This document shows positions 8,577-17,567 of a stretch of DNA of 64,000 nucleotides, in pieces. Each line of letters begins with the position of its first letter. The stretch's first letter is position 1. The position numbers were made by a program, and so were the translations under genes. Source of the stretch: Caldilinea sp. CFX5 (lineage in GTDB: Bacteria > Chloroflexota > Anaerolineae > Caldilineales > Caldilineaceae); the NCBI GenBank assembly GCA_021405325.1, contig QWII01000038.1, positions 18,211 to 82,210 on the forward strand, read 5' to 3'. Under the pieces are notes generated by a model. It was not told the origin of the DNA and ran no database searches. It worked only from the letters and a program-made list of their open reading frames with translations.

Positions 8577-8612
8577 TACAACGGGTGGGCGACGGATCGT
8601 CCACCCGTTGTA
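8577..8612. terminator. 12-bp stem-loop between dehydrogenase and M50 protease genes
   Basis: TACAACGGGTGG (8577-8588) pairs with its inverted copy at 8601-8612 around a 12-base loop. There is no T-run, so it may be a Rho-independent-like stop for the upstream gene or a leader structure for the protease gene 40 bases downstream. Confidence 0.4.
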
Positions 8613-8651
8613 CTGGCGTCCGGCGCTGCCGGTCTGGATTGTTGAGAATTT

Positions 8652-9878
8652 ATGGCTGACCCAACCACATCTGTTCATCATGCCTTTCGTGAATTGCCGG
8701 CGGAGGAAGCGCAAAAGCTGGCGAATGAAGTGCGCGCGCTGGTGGCGAATGATCTAGCGATTGAAGCCGTCCAGACAACCCGTGATCAACGGCAGGGCGC
8801 CGTTGTCGTCGAAGGGCGGCTGTTGCGCCCCAGTCACCAAGCCTTTCCCCGTTGGTTAACCACGCTCAATGGCATGGGCTATACGCCCATGTTGCGTCAC
8901 CGCAGCGATGGCGGCCCCGATGATGTCAAGCTTCATGTCATGGCCGGCGTCGCCCCCAAAATCGCATCAAACGGCTGGATTAATTTAGTTCTATTCATTC
9001 TCACTTTGTTTAGCACGCTCTGGATCGGTTCTCTGTTTAGCAATACCCCGCCCGTAGCGGACACGCTGCCGCAAGCCTTAGTCGCGATTGTGGTGGGTGG
9101 GTGGCCGTTTGCGTTGACGCTTCTTGGCATTTTAACCGCCCATGAATTTGGTCATTACTTTGCGGCGCGCTACCACAAATTATCGGTGACGCTGCCCTAC
9201 TTTATCCCCTTTCCGCTGCCGCCCATCGGCACGTTGGGCGCCTTTATTCGCTTGAAAGAGCCGGTGCCGGATCGGCGCAAGCTCTTCGATATTGGCGTCG
9301 CCGGCCCGTTAGCCGGTTTTATCCTTGCCGTTCCGCTGCTCTTTTATGGCCTCAGCACCAGCCCTGTCATTGTGCCGCAGCCAACGCCCGGCGCCTGGGT
9401 GGAGGGCAACAGCATCCTCTATTACACGGCCAAACTAATCACCTTTGGCAAAGCGCTGCCCAACGCCGTCACCGGGGAAGATGTGCTGATGAATCAGATC
9501 ACCACCGCCGCCTGGATCGGGCTGCTGGTCACGGCGCTCAACCTGCTGCCGGTGGGGCAACTGGATGGCGGCCACACGGTCTTTGCCCTCTTTGGCGAAA
9601 AGGCGCGCTATTTTAACATGGTGACCGTTGGCGCAATGGCGCTCTTTGCCGTGGCGGGCCTGGACTTTGTACAAGCCTACTTGCCCTCCCTCAGCGCTGT
9701 CGGCTTTACCGGCTGGTTTGTTTGGCTGGCGCTGATCTTTTTCATGATCGGCCCCTACCACCCGCCGGCGCTGGACGATGTCACCCGTCTCGACAACCGC
9801 CGCCGCTGGATCGGCTACTTGATGATTCTGATCTTCATCTTGACCTTTGTGCCGGTGCCGTTGCGCTTTATGATGTAA
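8652..9878 (+). CDS. Site-2-type zinc metalloprotease (peptidase M50 family)
   Basis: An integral membrane protease of 408 residues. A soluble N-terminal part of about 105 residues is followed by several membrane segments. The zinc site is HEFGH at residues 164-168 inside [17 protein letters not shown], and the third-ligand motif [12 protein letters not shown] lies near residues 298-309. The order [30 protein letters not shown] between them is typical of the plant/cyanobacterial EGY-like group. Such enzymes cut within the membrane, often releasing regulators; one candidate substrate type in this window is the membrane-bound LuxR-Kelch protein, but that link is speculation. Confidence 0.9.
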   Translation: MADPTTSVHHAFRELPAEEAQKLANEVRALVANDLAIEAVQTTRDQRQGAVVVEGRLLRPSHQAFPRWLTTLNGMGYTPMLRHRSDGGPDDVKLHVMAGVAPKIASNGWINLVLFILTLFSTLWIGSLFSNTPPVADTLPQALVAIVVGGWPFALTLLGILTAHEFGHYFAARYHKLSVTLPYFIPFPLPPIGTLGAFIRLKEPVPDRRKLFDIGVAGPLAGFILAVPLLFYGLSTSPVIVPQPTPGAWVEGNSILYYTAKLITFGKALPNAVTGEDVLMNQITTAAWIGLLVTALNLLPVGQLDGGHTVFALFGEKARYFNMVTVGAMALFAVAGLDFVQAYLPSLSAVGFTGWFVWLALIFFMIGPYHPPALDDVTRLDNRRRWIGYLMILIFILTFVPVPLRFMM

Positions 9879-9883
9879 ATTAG

Positions 9884-9938
9884 GTGATTGGGTGATTCGG
9901 TGACTGAGCCTGTCGAAGTCACCGAATCACCCAATCAC
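9884..9938. repeat. 22-bp inverted repeat with GAGCCTGTCGA loop
   Basis: The arms are 9884-9905 and 9917-9938 around GAGCCTGTCGA. It directly follows the stop of the M50 gene and may end its transcript. The centre matches hairpins at 133-197 and 14346-14419. Confidence 0.75.
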
Positions 9939-9983
9939 TCAATCACAATTACCCAAATCACTACCCATACAAATTAAGAATTT

Positions 9984-12900
9984 ATGCAAACCCAAGCTCT
10001 TTCCATGCAAGAAGTCATCCTGCGGCTCCATGACTATTGGGCCGCCCATGGTTGCTTAATTTGGCAACCCTATAGTGAAAAAGTCGGCGCGGGGACGATG
10101 AACCCCGGCACGGTGTTGCGCGTCCTGGGGCCGGAGCCGTGGAACATTGCCTATGTCGAGCCTTCTTTCCGCGCCGACGATGGCCGTTATGCCGAGAACC
10201 CCAACCGGATGCAGATGCACCACCAATATCAGGTGATCCTCAAGCCCGATCCCGGCAACCCGCAAGAGTTATACCTGGGCAGCCTGGAGGCGATTGGGCT
10301 GGATCGTACCCGTCACGACATTCGCTTTGTCGAAGACAACTGGGAGTCGCCGGCCCTGGGCGCCTGGGGGCTGGGCTGGGAAGTCTGGCTCGACGGCCAG
10401 GAGATCACCCAGTTCACCTACTTCCAACAAGCCGGCAGCCTGACCCTCGACCCGGTCAGCGTTGAGATCACCTACGGGCTGGATCGTATCGTCATGTATC
10501 TGCAAAACCGCAGTCAGGTCTGGGACATTGATGTCGATGGGCAGCACACCTTTGCCCAGATTTACAAAGACCCCGAAGTGGAGCACTGCATCTACAACTT
10601 TGAGCTGGCCGATGTCGAGCGCCTGAAACAACTCTATGACATCTACCGCGCCGAGGCCGACGCCTGTATCCGTCGCGGTCTGGTCATCCCAGCCCATGAT
10701 TTCGTCCTGCGTCAGAGCCAAACCTTCAACCTACTCGACGCCCGCGGCGCCATCGGCGTCACCGAGCGCGCCAAGTTCTTCGCCGCCATGCGCAATCAAG
10801 CGCGCTCCGTATCCGAACTCTATGTAAAACAGCGGGAAGCGGCAGGGTTTCCCTGGCTGCAGAGTACCGAGACAGGAGACACGAGACAGGAGACACGAGA
10901 CAGGAATGGGATAACGCCACACGCAACGCTTGTCCTGGAAGGACGCAATACGCCACACGCCTCCTTCCTACTGGAAATCGGCTCTGAGGAGCTGCCGCCG
11001 CAGGATGTGGTGGATGGCCTTGCGCAGATTGAAGCGAACCTGACCCGATTGCTGGGTGAATACAAGTTGAGCTATACCAATCTGCGCGTAACGGGGACGA
11101 CGCGGCGGTTGGTGGCTTATGTGACCGAACTGGCGCCGCAACAGGCAGATGAAACCGTGGAAAAGCGCGGCCCGGCGTTGGATCGCGCCTATGATGGCGA
11201 CGGCAAACCGACGAAAGCGGCGGAAGGCTTTGCCCGTGGGCAAGGCGTTGATGTGGCTGAACTGGAAAAGCGTGATAACTATGTCTATGCCATTAAGCGG
11301 GTCGCCGGTCAGCCAACGCCCGCCGTGTTGCCGCAACTTTGCACCGATCTACTGAACAGCCTACGCTGGGGCAAGACCATGCGTTGGAACAGCAGCAATG
11401 TGGGCTATCCGCGCCCGCTCCGTTGGCTGGTTGCGCTCCTGGGCAATCAAGTTATACCCTTTACCTGGGCAGGGGTCAGCAGTGGCGCAACCAGCCGCGG
11501 CCCGCGCTTTGCCGATGCCGCGGCGCAGTTGCCGGTGGGCGGCTTTACTACCTTTGCGGTCGAGTCGGCAGATAGCTATTTTGCCACCGTAGCCCAACAA
11601 GGGGTGATTGTGGACCGCGCCGAACGCCGCCGGCGCATTGCTGAACTGGTGCAACAAACCGCCGCCGCCGCCGGTGGTGTTGCCCCGGACGATCCCGATC
11701 TGCTGGACGAAGTGACCGATCTGGTGGAAGCGCCCCAGGCGTTGCTCGGCTCCTTTGAGGAGAAATATCTGGCGCTGCCGGCGCCGGTGTTGGTTGGGGT
11801 GATGAAGAAGCACCAGCGCTACTTCCCCGTTGTGCGCAATGGACAGATGCTGGCCCACTTTATCACCATTGCCAATGCCCAATCCCTGGCCCATCCCGCT
11901 GTGGTGGTGGCCGGCAATGAAGGGGTCATTCGCGCACGCTACGCCGATGCCGCCTATTTCTACCGCCAGGATACCGCCCGCCCGCTGGAAAGCTACACGC
12001 CACGGCTCGCTACCCTGACCTTCCACGAGCGTCTTGGTTCGATGTTAGACAAGGTAGAACGACTGAAGAAGATCGCGCCGGCCGTCGCGCAACTGCTCAA
12101 GGCGGGGGCTGATGCAGTTGCCGATGCCGAACGCGCCGCTGCGCTAGCCAAATCTGATCTGGTAACAGCGATGGTGGTCGAGATGACCAGCCTCCAAGGC
12201 ATCATCGGGGAAATCTATGCGCGCCAGAGCGGTGAACGGGACGCGGTGGCGCAAGCCATTCGCGAACAGTATCTGCCCCGTTCGGCCGGCGATGCCAACC
12301 CGGCAACGGTGGTCGGGCTGGCGTTGAGTCTGGCCGATAAGTTGGATAGTCTGGCGGGGTTGTTTGCCGTGGGCGCCATTCCCACCGGCAGCGCCGATCC
12401 CTTTGGCCTGCGCCGCGCCGCCTTAGGTGTGGTCAACAACCTGCTGACCAGTCGCACTGACTTTAGCATTCGCGCGGGCCTACAGGTGGCCGCCGCCCAA
12501 CAGAACGTTGTCGTTACGGAAGCCGCGCTGGCAGAAACCATGACCTTTATCGAACGGCGCTTCCAGGGGGTGTTGGCCGAACTCGGTTATCCCTATGATG
12601 TGGTCGATGCCGTGTTGGCTGTCCGTGGCGACAACCCGGCGGCAGCCCAACGCGCGTGTGATGCTTTGCAACAAGTGGTGGCCCAACCCGGTTGGAGCGA
12701 CACCTTCACGGCCTATGCGCGTTGCGCCCGCATTACCCGCAATCTGACGGCGCCGCTATCTCTCAACCCGGCGGCTTACACCGATGCGGTAGAACAAGAT
12801 CTGCACGCCGCTTACGAACAAGCACACCAACAGCTAGGCGCGCAGCGGGAGCCGGCAACCGTCATCGGTGATCTTCTCCAGCGGTTGCAAGGCCCGATCA

Positions 12901-13031
12901 ATGCTTATTTCGAGAAAGTGTTGGTCAACGCCGCTGACGAACAGTTGCGTAACGCCCGTCTGGCTCTGGTGCAACAGATTGCCCAACTCCCCGCCGCCAT
13001 TGCTGATCTCAGCAAGCTGCAAGGGTTCTAA
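9984..13031 (+). CDS. glyQS: Glycyl-tRNA synthetase, fused alpha and beta subunits
   Basis: It charges tRNA-Gly with glycine. Residues 1 to about 290 are the alpha (catalytic) subunit, with [15 protein letters not shown] and [19 protein letters not shown]. From about residue 327 the beta subunit begins with [14 protein letters not shown]. Most bacteria of the alpha/beta type encode these separately; the single-chain form is known from chlamydiae and some other phyla. The linker (about 292-326) is encoded partly by a 14-bp tandem repeat (10869-10904, units GAGACAGGAGACAC) and holds two related TPHA segments. The 1015-residue length equals alpha plus beta plus the linker. The ATG at 9984 lacks a strong ribosome binding site. 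Confidence 0.96.
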   Translation: MQTQALSMQEVILRLHDYWAAHGCLIWQPYSEKVGAGTMNPGTVLRVLGPEPWNIAYVEPSFRADDGRYAENPNRMQMHHQYQVILKPDPGNPQELYLGSLEAIGLDRTRHDIRFVEDNWESPALGAWGLGWEVWLDGQEITQFTYFQQAGSLTLDPVSVEITYGLDRIVMYLQNRSQVWDIDVDGQHTFAQIYKDPEVEHCIYNFELADVERLKQLYDIYRAEADACIRRGLVIPAHDFVLRQSQTFNLLDARGAIGVTERAKFFAAMRNQARSVSELYVKQREAAGFPWLQSTETGDTRQETRDRNGITPHATLVLEGRNTPHASFLLEIGSEELPPQDVVDGLAQIEANLTRLLGEYKLSYTNLRVTGTTRRLVAYVTELAPQQADETVEKRGPALDRAYDGDGKPTKAAEGFARGQGVDVAELEKRDNYVYAIKRVAGQPTPAVLPQLCTDLLNSLRWGKTMRWNSSNVGYPRPLRWLVALLGNQVIPFTWAGVSSGATSRGPRFADAAAQLPVGGFTTFAVESADSYFATVAQQGVIVDRAERRRRIAELVQQTAAAAGGVAPDDPDLLDEVTDLVEAPQALLGSFEEKYLALPAPVLVGVMKKHQRYFPVVRNGQMLAHFITIANAQSLAHPAVVVAGNEGVIRARYADAAYFYRQDTARPLESYTPRLATLTFHERLGSMLDKVERLKKIAPAVAQLLKAGADAVADAERAAALAKSDLVTAMVVEMTSLQGIIGEIYARQSGERDAVAQAIREQYLPRSAGDANPATVVGLALSLADKLDSLAGLFAVGAIPTGSADPFGLRRAALGVVNNLLTSRTDFSIRAGLQVAAAQQNVVVTEAALAETMTFIERRFQGVLAELGYPYDVVDAVLAVRGDNPAAAQRACDALQQVVAQPGWSDTFTAYARCARITRNLTAPLSLNPAAYTDAVEQDLHAAYEQAHQQLGAQREPATVIGDLLQRLQGPINAYFEKVLVNAADEQLRNARLALVQQIAQLPAAIADLSKLQGF

Positions 13032-13054
13032 GCTTATTCCACACAATTTAAGTC

Positions 13055-13102
13055 GATCAAAGATTACGCAGATTTAAAAATTAATCTGCGTAATCTTTGA
13101 TC
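13055..13102. terminator. Bidirectional hairpin between convergent glyQS and CAP gene
   Basis: The perfect 20-bp arms 13055-13074 and 13083-13102 (GATCAAAGATTACGCAGATT and inverse) surround an AT-only 8-base loop. It sits between two converging genes 85 bases apart, as expected of a shared terminator. Confidence 0.65.
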
Positions 13103-13116
13103 AGCTAATTTCTGAC

Positions 13117-13992
13117 CTATCGTTTGGCGGTCGGCAGGTAAATAAAGAAATTCCCTGTTGGCGGTGGTGGGGTGGCGACAGGGGTGGGCGTGGCGGTTGG
13201 TGCGGCCGTGCTGGCAAGGACAATGGTGTCGCTGCTGGTGACAGAGGTGGCGCCGTTGCTCAACTCCACCTCAACCCGGCGTTCGCCGCCGACGTTGCGC
13301 AAATTCCAGCCCACTTCCTGAGAAAAGGTCTGCCAGTCGCTCCAACTGTCATCGTCATTGCGCAGCCGCATCTGCTGCCATGTGCCATAGATATAGAGTG
13401 TCACTTGGGTTGAATCTGTCTGTGCCGCTTCGCGATTGATAATGACCGGATAGTTATTATTGCGGTCGCCAAAATCCTGCACCCAATAATTATCAAAAAA
13501 GCCGACGCCAATCTCACGATAATTGCCCAAAATGTTGGCGCGATGACCGCTGCTGTTCATCCAGCCGGCCATTACACTTTCCGGTGAGTCATAGCCATAA
13601 GCGATATTCTCTGCCAGACCATTATAGACCGTGTAATAGCGCTTGAGCCGATCAGACCAGTTACAGACTCTGACAAGCGTACCATTGCTGCGATCTTGCG
13701 TTTGGTGATTAAAGTAATCATCCTGCTTCATATCGGCGGCATGATAACGAGCGGCGTTGGTCAGATCGGCATTGTATTTCATCGGCGGCAAGCCGTTGGC
13801 GGCCCGTTGTTCATTGACCAGTTCAATCACCCGTGCTTCGTTGGCGGCGTTAGTGGCGCTCACCAGTTCGCCGCCACAGCCGGTAAAGGCGGTTTCGGCA
13901 AAGAGATGGGAGCGCGAGAAGAGCGATACAAGGACGATCAACGGTGTAATAAGCAAGAGTTGTTTCAAAAAACGTGGTTCGAAGTTCTCCAT
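13117..13992 (-). CDS. Secreted CAP (SCP/PR1-like) domain protein with Thr/Pro stalk
   Basis: An N-terminal hydrophobic segment (about residues 8-30 from the ATG at 13992) targets it outside. The CAP domain contains VNEQRAANGLPPM, YFNHQ, ENIAYGYDSPE and the signature HRANILGNYREIGVG. A beta-rich region follows, then a stalk ATPTPVATPPPP and the tail FFIYLPTAKR. Its role outside the cell is unknown; CAP proteins vary from proteases to lipid or polysaccharide binders. A GTG at 14049 gives a longer but less convincing N-terminus. The short hydrophobic 'YLP' tail resembles C-terminal ends I associate with Chloroflexota exported proteins. Confidence 0.85.
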   Translation of the reverse strand: MENFEPRFLKQLLLITPLIVLVSLFSRSHLFAETAFTGCGGELVSATNAANEARVIELVNEQRAANGLPPMKYNADLTNAARYHAADMKQDDYFNHQTQDRSNGTLVRVCNWSDRLKRYYTVYNGLAENIAYGYDSPESVMAGWMNSSGHRANILGNYREIGVGFFDNYWVQDFGDRNNNYPVIINREAAQTDSTQVTLYIYGTWQQMRLRNDDDSWSDWQTFSQEVGWNLRNVGGERRVEVELSNGATSVTSSDTIVLASTAAPTATPTPVATPPPPTGNFFIYLPTAKR

Positions 13993-14425
13993 GTTACTTT
14001 CCCACTGCCGGTAATTGCGCTGCCGGCCTACCCCCATCGTGTGCGGCACACGATGGCAGGGTCAGCCTGTCACATTGCGCATAGTTGTGAACCCATCTAC
14101 ATCAGTAACGGTTCAGCAATTCATAAGTCAATAATGTGTAAGTCAATAATGTGCCAAACGCTTTAGTAATCTGTATTAGAAGTGTAGCATAGATGGCAAT
14201 AAGAATATCATGACAAAATCTTATCATCTCGACGCCGGTGCGCCGGACATACAATGAGTGAATAGTGCTTACCCAGCGCTTTTTATACGTATAAAAGAAG
14301 TAGAAATAGAAAAGGCGTAGAAAAAGGTAGTGCGGATTTGTGAATGGTTGGTTTGTCCGTTGGTTTCGACAGGCTCAACCAACTGGTTGAGCCTGTCGAA
14401 ACCAACGGACAAACCAACCGCCGGC
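13993..14425. other. Gene-free interval upstream of the CAP gene
   Basis: It holds a direct repeat of AAGTCAATAATGTG (about 14125-14152) and a 74-bp palindrome (14346-14419). The rest is AT-rich and could carry the CAP gene promoter. I see no gene. Confidence 0.5.
14346..14419. repeat. 36-bp perfect inverted repeat carrying the GAGCCTGTCGA motif
   Basis: The arms 14346-14381 and 14384-14419 are perfect around AC. Each arm contains GAGCCTGTCGAA or its complement. It follows the stop of the UlaG-like gene by only a few bases and could terminate it. Confidence 0.8.
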
Positions 14426-15226
14426 TCAAAGCTGACCGGTGAAGAGGATATGGCTGTTGTGCGCAACAATGATCGGTTTCGGGTCGGTGGGGCTGAAATG
14501 GCCGGCCCATATTGCCGGATCATAATCCCGTTTGATAAAACAAGCGCGGTGGACCGGCACGGCGTAGCTTACACCACATAAGCGCGCCATCTTGGCGGAG
14601 CCGGAGAAGAAGGGAAACTCGCCTTCGGTCGGGTGTGTGGTCATAAAACCCAGGGCCGGTCGCAGGGCGGCGACAGCGCCGGTTAAGTCGGCATGATCGG
14701 CAAAGGTGTTGATCGGATCGCCGGTGAAGTAGAGGCGACGCTCCCCATTGACCACGACATAGCCAAGATGGGTGACATCCGGCGGCTTGATCCCGGCGCC
14801 CGGATCGCCGGCGGGCGGCTTGGCGTAGACCACATGCAGCGTAAAGTCGGCAGCAGTGACTGTATCCCCGGCGGCCACAACCGTGGTTTGCGCTTCGGGC
14901 AGCCCTATTTCGTTGACGATGCGCCGGATGCTTTCAATCGGGCCGATCATCTGCACCGCCGGGTTGGCGGCTTTGACGCGTAGTAAGGTTTCGGCGTGCG
15001 TATGATCCAGGTGGTCGTGGGTTAAAATCACCAGATCCGCCGGTAGATCGCTTTCCTGTACTGGCGGCGTCGGGTGCACAAAACGCTCGGCGGGGCGCTC
15101 ATGGGGGAAATAGGGATCGATCAGCGCAATTTTGCCGGCGCTATTTTTGAGGGCAAAGCTGCTTTGCTCAAACCAATGAATGGCGACTGTACCGCTCGGC
15201 ACAGTCAGGTTGACAAGCGGGTGCAT
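14426..15226 (-). CDS. UlaG-like metallo-beta-lactamase-fold hydrolase
   Basis: A 266-residue cytoplasmic metallohydrolase. The metal motif HDHLDH lies at residues 70-75 after ADLVILT, and later positions include YFTGDPINTFADHADL, FMTTHPTEGEFPF and VPVHRACF. It resembles UlaG/RNase Z-type enzymes including L-ascorbate-6-phosphate lactonase, but the Ula pathway genes are absent. The ATG at 15226 has AAAGGAA 8 bases before it; a start 17 codons earlier would run into the repeat element at 15249. The neighbouring lactonase- and dehydrogenase-type genes fit small-molecule catabolism. Confidence 0.8.
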   Translation of the reverse strand: MHPLVNLTVPSGTVAIHWFEQSSFALKNSAGKIALIDPYFPHERPAERFVHPTPPVQESDLPADLVILTHDHLDHTHAETLLRVKAANPAVQMIGPIESIRRIVNEIGLPEAQTTVVAAGDTVTAADFTLHVVYAKPPAGDPGAGIKPPDVTHLGYVVVNGERRLYFTGDPINTFADHADLTGAVAALRPALGFMTTHPTEGEFPFFSGSAKMARLCGVSYAVPVHRACFIKRDYDPAIWAGHFSPTDPKPIIVAHNSHILFTGQL

Positions 15227-15248
15227 GAAATGGTTCCTTTCTTGTGCT

Positions 15249-15426
15249 ACTGCGCTAGTTTGCTGGTAGCCGGTCACAGACCGGCTACCAGCAAACTAGT
15301 ACAGAGCGGCCTAAGTAAGCCAGTAGGTCAGTAGGACAGTAGGTCAGTAGGACAGTAAGTCAGTCACTGTCTCACTGTCTCACTGGCAACTATGGGTTTA
15401 TTTACGCCGTCATGTACTAGCGCAGT
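15249..15426. repeat. 178-bp compound repeat with 10-bp inverted ends (copy 1)
   Basis: The outer ends ACTGCGCTAG (15249-15258) and CTAGCGCAGT (15417-15426) are exact inverses. Inside is a 21-bp palindrome (15255-15275/15279-15299) with the AGCCGGTC core. Then, from ACTAGT at 15295, comes a block with CAGTAGGTCAGTAGGA units that recurs inverted at 57871-57981. This copy has one extra 15-bp unit. It separates the UlaG-like gene from the alcohol dehydrogenase gene and reaches to within 3 bases of the latter's stop. Confidence 0.8.
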
Positions 15427-15428
15427 TT

Positions 15429-16535
15429 CTATGTGTCAAACAAAATGACGCCGCGGGCGACCTTACCGGCTTCCATGTCGTGGAAGGCTTGGGCCAACTC
15501 CTCTAGGCGGTAGCGCTGGCTGACCAGTTTGTCCACCGGCAGCCGACCGGCGCGATAGAGTTGGAGGAAATGGGGCAGGTCGAGATGGGGTCGCGCCGAG
15601 CCGGCAAAGGAGCCGAGCAGCCGCTTGTTCATCGCCACCAACACCGCCGGTGAGAGCGGCACATCCGCCTTCATCGAGTGCATCCCCATGATCACCGCCG
15701 TGCCGCCGGAACGCACCCCACGCAGCGCCTGGTCGATGGTGACACCGGCGCCGACGCTGTCAAAGATAAAGTCGGGGCCGCCGCGTACTACCTCACGCAG
15801 CGCTTCAATGGCGTTGGTCTCCCGCGAATTGATGGTATGGGTGGCGCCCAGTTCACGGGCAAAGGCAAACTTGCTCTCCATGACATCGACGGCAATGATC
15901 GGGTAGCAGCCGGCCAGTTTGCAGCCCATGATCGCGCTCAGGCCGACGCCGCCGCAACCGATCACCGCGGCTGAACTGCCCGCCGGCACCTGCGCCGTGT
16001 TCAGCACCGCGCCCGTTCCGGTCAACACCGCGCAACCAATGATCGAGGCCACCTCAAAGGGAACATCATCCGGCAACAAAATGGCGCTGGCTTCATCGAC
16101 GACGGCGTATTCGGACATGGTCGAAGCGCTCAGGTAATGTTTGAGCTTGACACCATCCGTAGTCGAAAGGCGGGTGGTGCCGTCGGGGAGGAGCGCTTGT
16201 AAAGTGGTGCCCGGCAACCGCTCACAGAGATTGTTCTGGCCGCGCAGACAGGCGGTGCATTGGTTGCACGCAGGGAGCCAGTTGACCAGAATGCGGTCGC
16301 CCGGCTTGACTTTGCGCACTTCGGCGCCCACCGCTTCAACAATACCGGCTCCTTCGTGGCCCAACACCAGCGGCGGCATGGCGCGCAATTCACCGCGATA
16401 GGTGTGCAAATCGGAATGGCAGATGCCGGCAGCCTGCATCCGCACCAACACTTCGTAGGGCTTGGGTGGGTCGAGGTTGACTTCTTCAATGGTCAGTTGA
16501 TTGATTTCCCGCACAACGGCGGCTTTGGTTTTCAT
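15429..16535 (-). CDS. Zinc-dependent medium-chain alcohol dehydrogenase
   Basis: The 368-residue NAD(P)-dependent enzyme shows the catalytic zinc region ICHSDLHTY and GHEGAGIVEAVG, the structural zinc Cys cluster CNQCTACLRGQNNLC (about residues 92-106) and the nucleotide fold VIGCGGVGLSAIMG. It most resembles class III/long-chain members acting on alcohol-aldehyde or hydroxymethyl substrates. The ATG at 16535 gives the family length. It follows the SMP-30 gene on the same strand with a 92-base gap. Confidence 0.9.
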   Translation of the reverse strand: MKTKAAVVREINQLTIEEVNLDPPKPYEVLVRMQAAGICHSDLHTYRGELRAMPPLVLGHEGAGIVEAVGAEVRKVKPGDRILVNWLPACNQCTACLRGQNNLCERLPGTTLQALLPDGTTRLSTTDGVKLKHYLSASTMSEYAVVDEASAILLPDDVPFEVASIIGCAVLTGTGAVLNTAQVPAGSSAAVIGCGGVGLSAIMGCKLAGCYPIIAVDVMESKFAFARELGATHTINSRETNAIEALREVVRGGPDFIFDSVGAGVTIDQALRGVRSGGTAVIMGMHSMKADVPLSPAVLVAMNKRLLGSFAGSARPHLDLPHFLQLYRAGRLPVDKLVSQRYRLEELAQAFHDMEAGKVARGVILFDT

Positions 16536-16627
16536 TGCGTTTGCCCTTGATCATGGATAATGTTTAGGAAGAAGGTGATGGGGGTAAGAGAAATGGCAAT
16601 TCTTCGCCCTTTATCTACTTCTGTCAA

Positions 16628-17527
16628 TCAGCTTTGAGACAAAGGTGGATAGGCCAAATACCCTGGAAGCTTTAATGAAATCGCATACAAAGAGCTACTA
16701 GCGGCAATATAAAGCGTACACAGCTCCGGCCCGCCAAAGGTGCAATTCCCAGGGATCTCACCGGTGGGAATAAAGCCGATCACGGCGCCGCTGGGGGCAA
16801 AGATATAGATGCCGGCATGTTCGCCCTCACCGGCGGTCAGGTAGATGTTCCCGGCGACATCCAGGGCCATACCATCGCCGCCATTGCCGCTGCCGAAATC
16901 ATAGATCACGCGGCGGCGTCGCCAGTTGCCGTTGGTATCCACATCATAGGCCAACAAGGTGCGGGCGCCGCCGGGCGCCGGGTTGTGATCAACCAGATAG
17001 ATGGTGCGGTTGTCCGGCGTGATCAGAATGCCGTTGGGGGTCTCGGCGTCGTCGATCACACGGGTCAGCGAACCATCCAGTTCAATGCGGTAGACGGCCA
17101 TGCAATCTTGTTCGAGATCATCTTGGTAGCCATAGCGTGGGTCGGTGAAGTAGATGCGCCCGGCGTTGTCAAAGCAGAGGTCATTCGGCGCATTGAGTTT
17201 CTTGCCCTGGTAGTGACTTGCCAGCGTGGTGATCGTGCCGTCATGTTCATAGCGGCGAACCGCCCGCGCCCCGCCATCTTTGCCGTCACAACAGACCACG
17301 AGCCGCCCTTGGGCATCAAAATTCATGCCATTGGCGCGCAAACTCGGTTCTTGCCAGACGCTGGTCTGCCCGGTGGCTGGGCGGTAGACCAAAATGCGAT
17401 TGTTGGGACAATCAGAAAAGTAGACATTGCCCTCAGCATCCGCCGCCGGCCCTTCGGCAAAGGCGCATCCTTGATACAATCGTTCCAAACGGCTATCAGG
17501 GGAAAAGATCGTCTCCGGGCCAACCAT
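16628..17527 (-). CDS. SMP-30/gluconolactonase-family beta-propeller
   Basis: A 299-residue protein with repeated blade motifs: GNVYFSDCPNNRILVY, NGMNFDAQGRLVVC, APNDLCFDNAGRIYFTDP, PNGILITPDNRTIYLVDH and DGMALDVAGNIYLTAGEG. The Glu, Asn and Asp metal ligands of lactonases lie in these. It would hydrolyse a sugar lactone in the cytoplasm. AAAGGGGG precedes the ATG at 17527. Adjacent dehydrogenase and metallohydrolase genes suggest a sugar-acid pathway. Confidence 0.87.
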   Translation of the reverse strand: MVGPETIFSPDSRLERLYQGCAFAEGPAADAEGNVYFSDCPNNRILVYRPATGQTSVWQEPSLRANGMNFDAQGRLVVCCDGKDGGARAVRRYEHDGTITTLASHYQGKKLNAPNDLCFDNAGRIYFTDPRYGYQDDLEQDCMAVYRIELDGSLTRVIDDAETPNGILITPDNRTIYLVDHNPAPGGARTLLAYDVDTNGNWRRRRVIYDFGSGNGGDGMALDVAGNIYLTAGEGEHAGIYIFAPSGAVIGFIPTGEIPGNCTFGGPELCTLYIAASSSLYAISLKLPGYLAYPPLSQS

Positions 17528-17567
17528 AGCGCCCCCTTTCTTTCGTTACTCGTCGCCAACGGCGATT

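Noticed and set aside
15310..15390. CRISPR-like or iteron-like repeats
   Set aside because: Units of about 15 bp abut without spacers and recur inverted elsewhere as part of a dispersed repeat; no replication gene is near.
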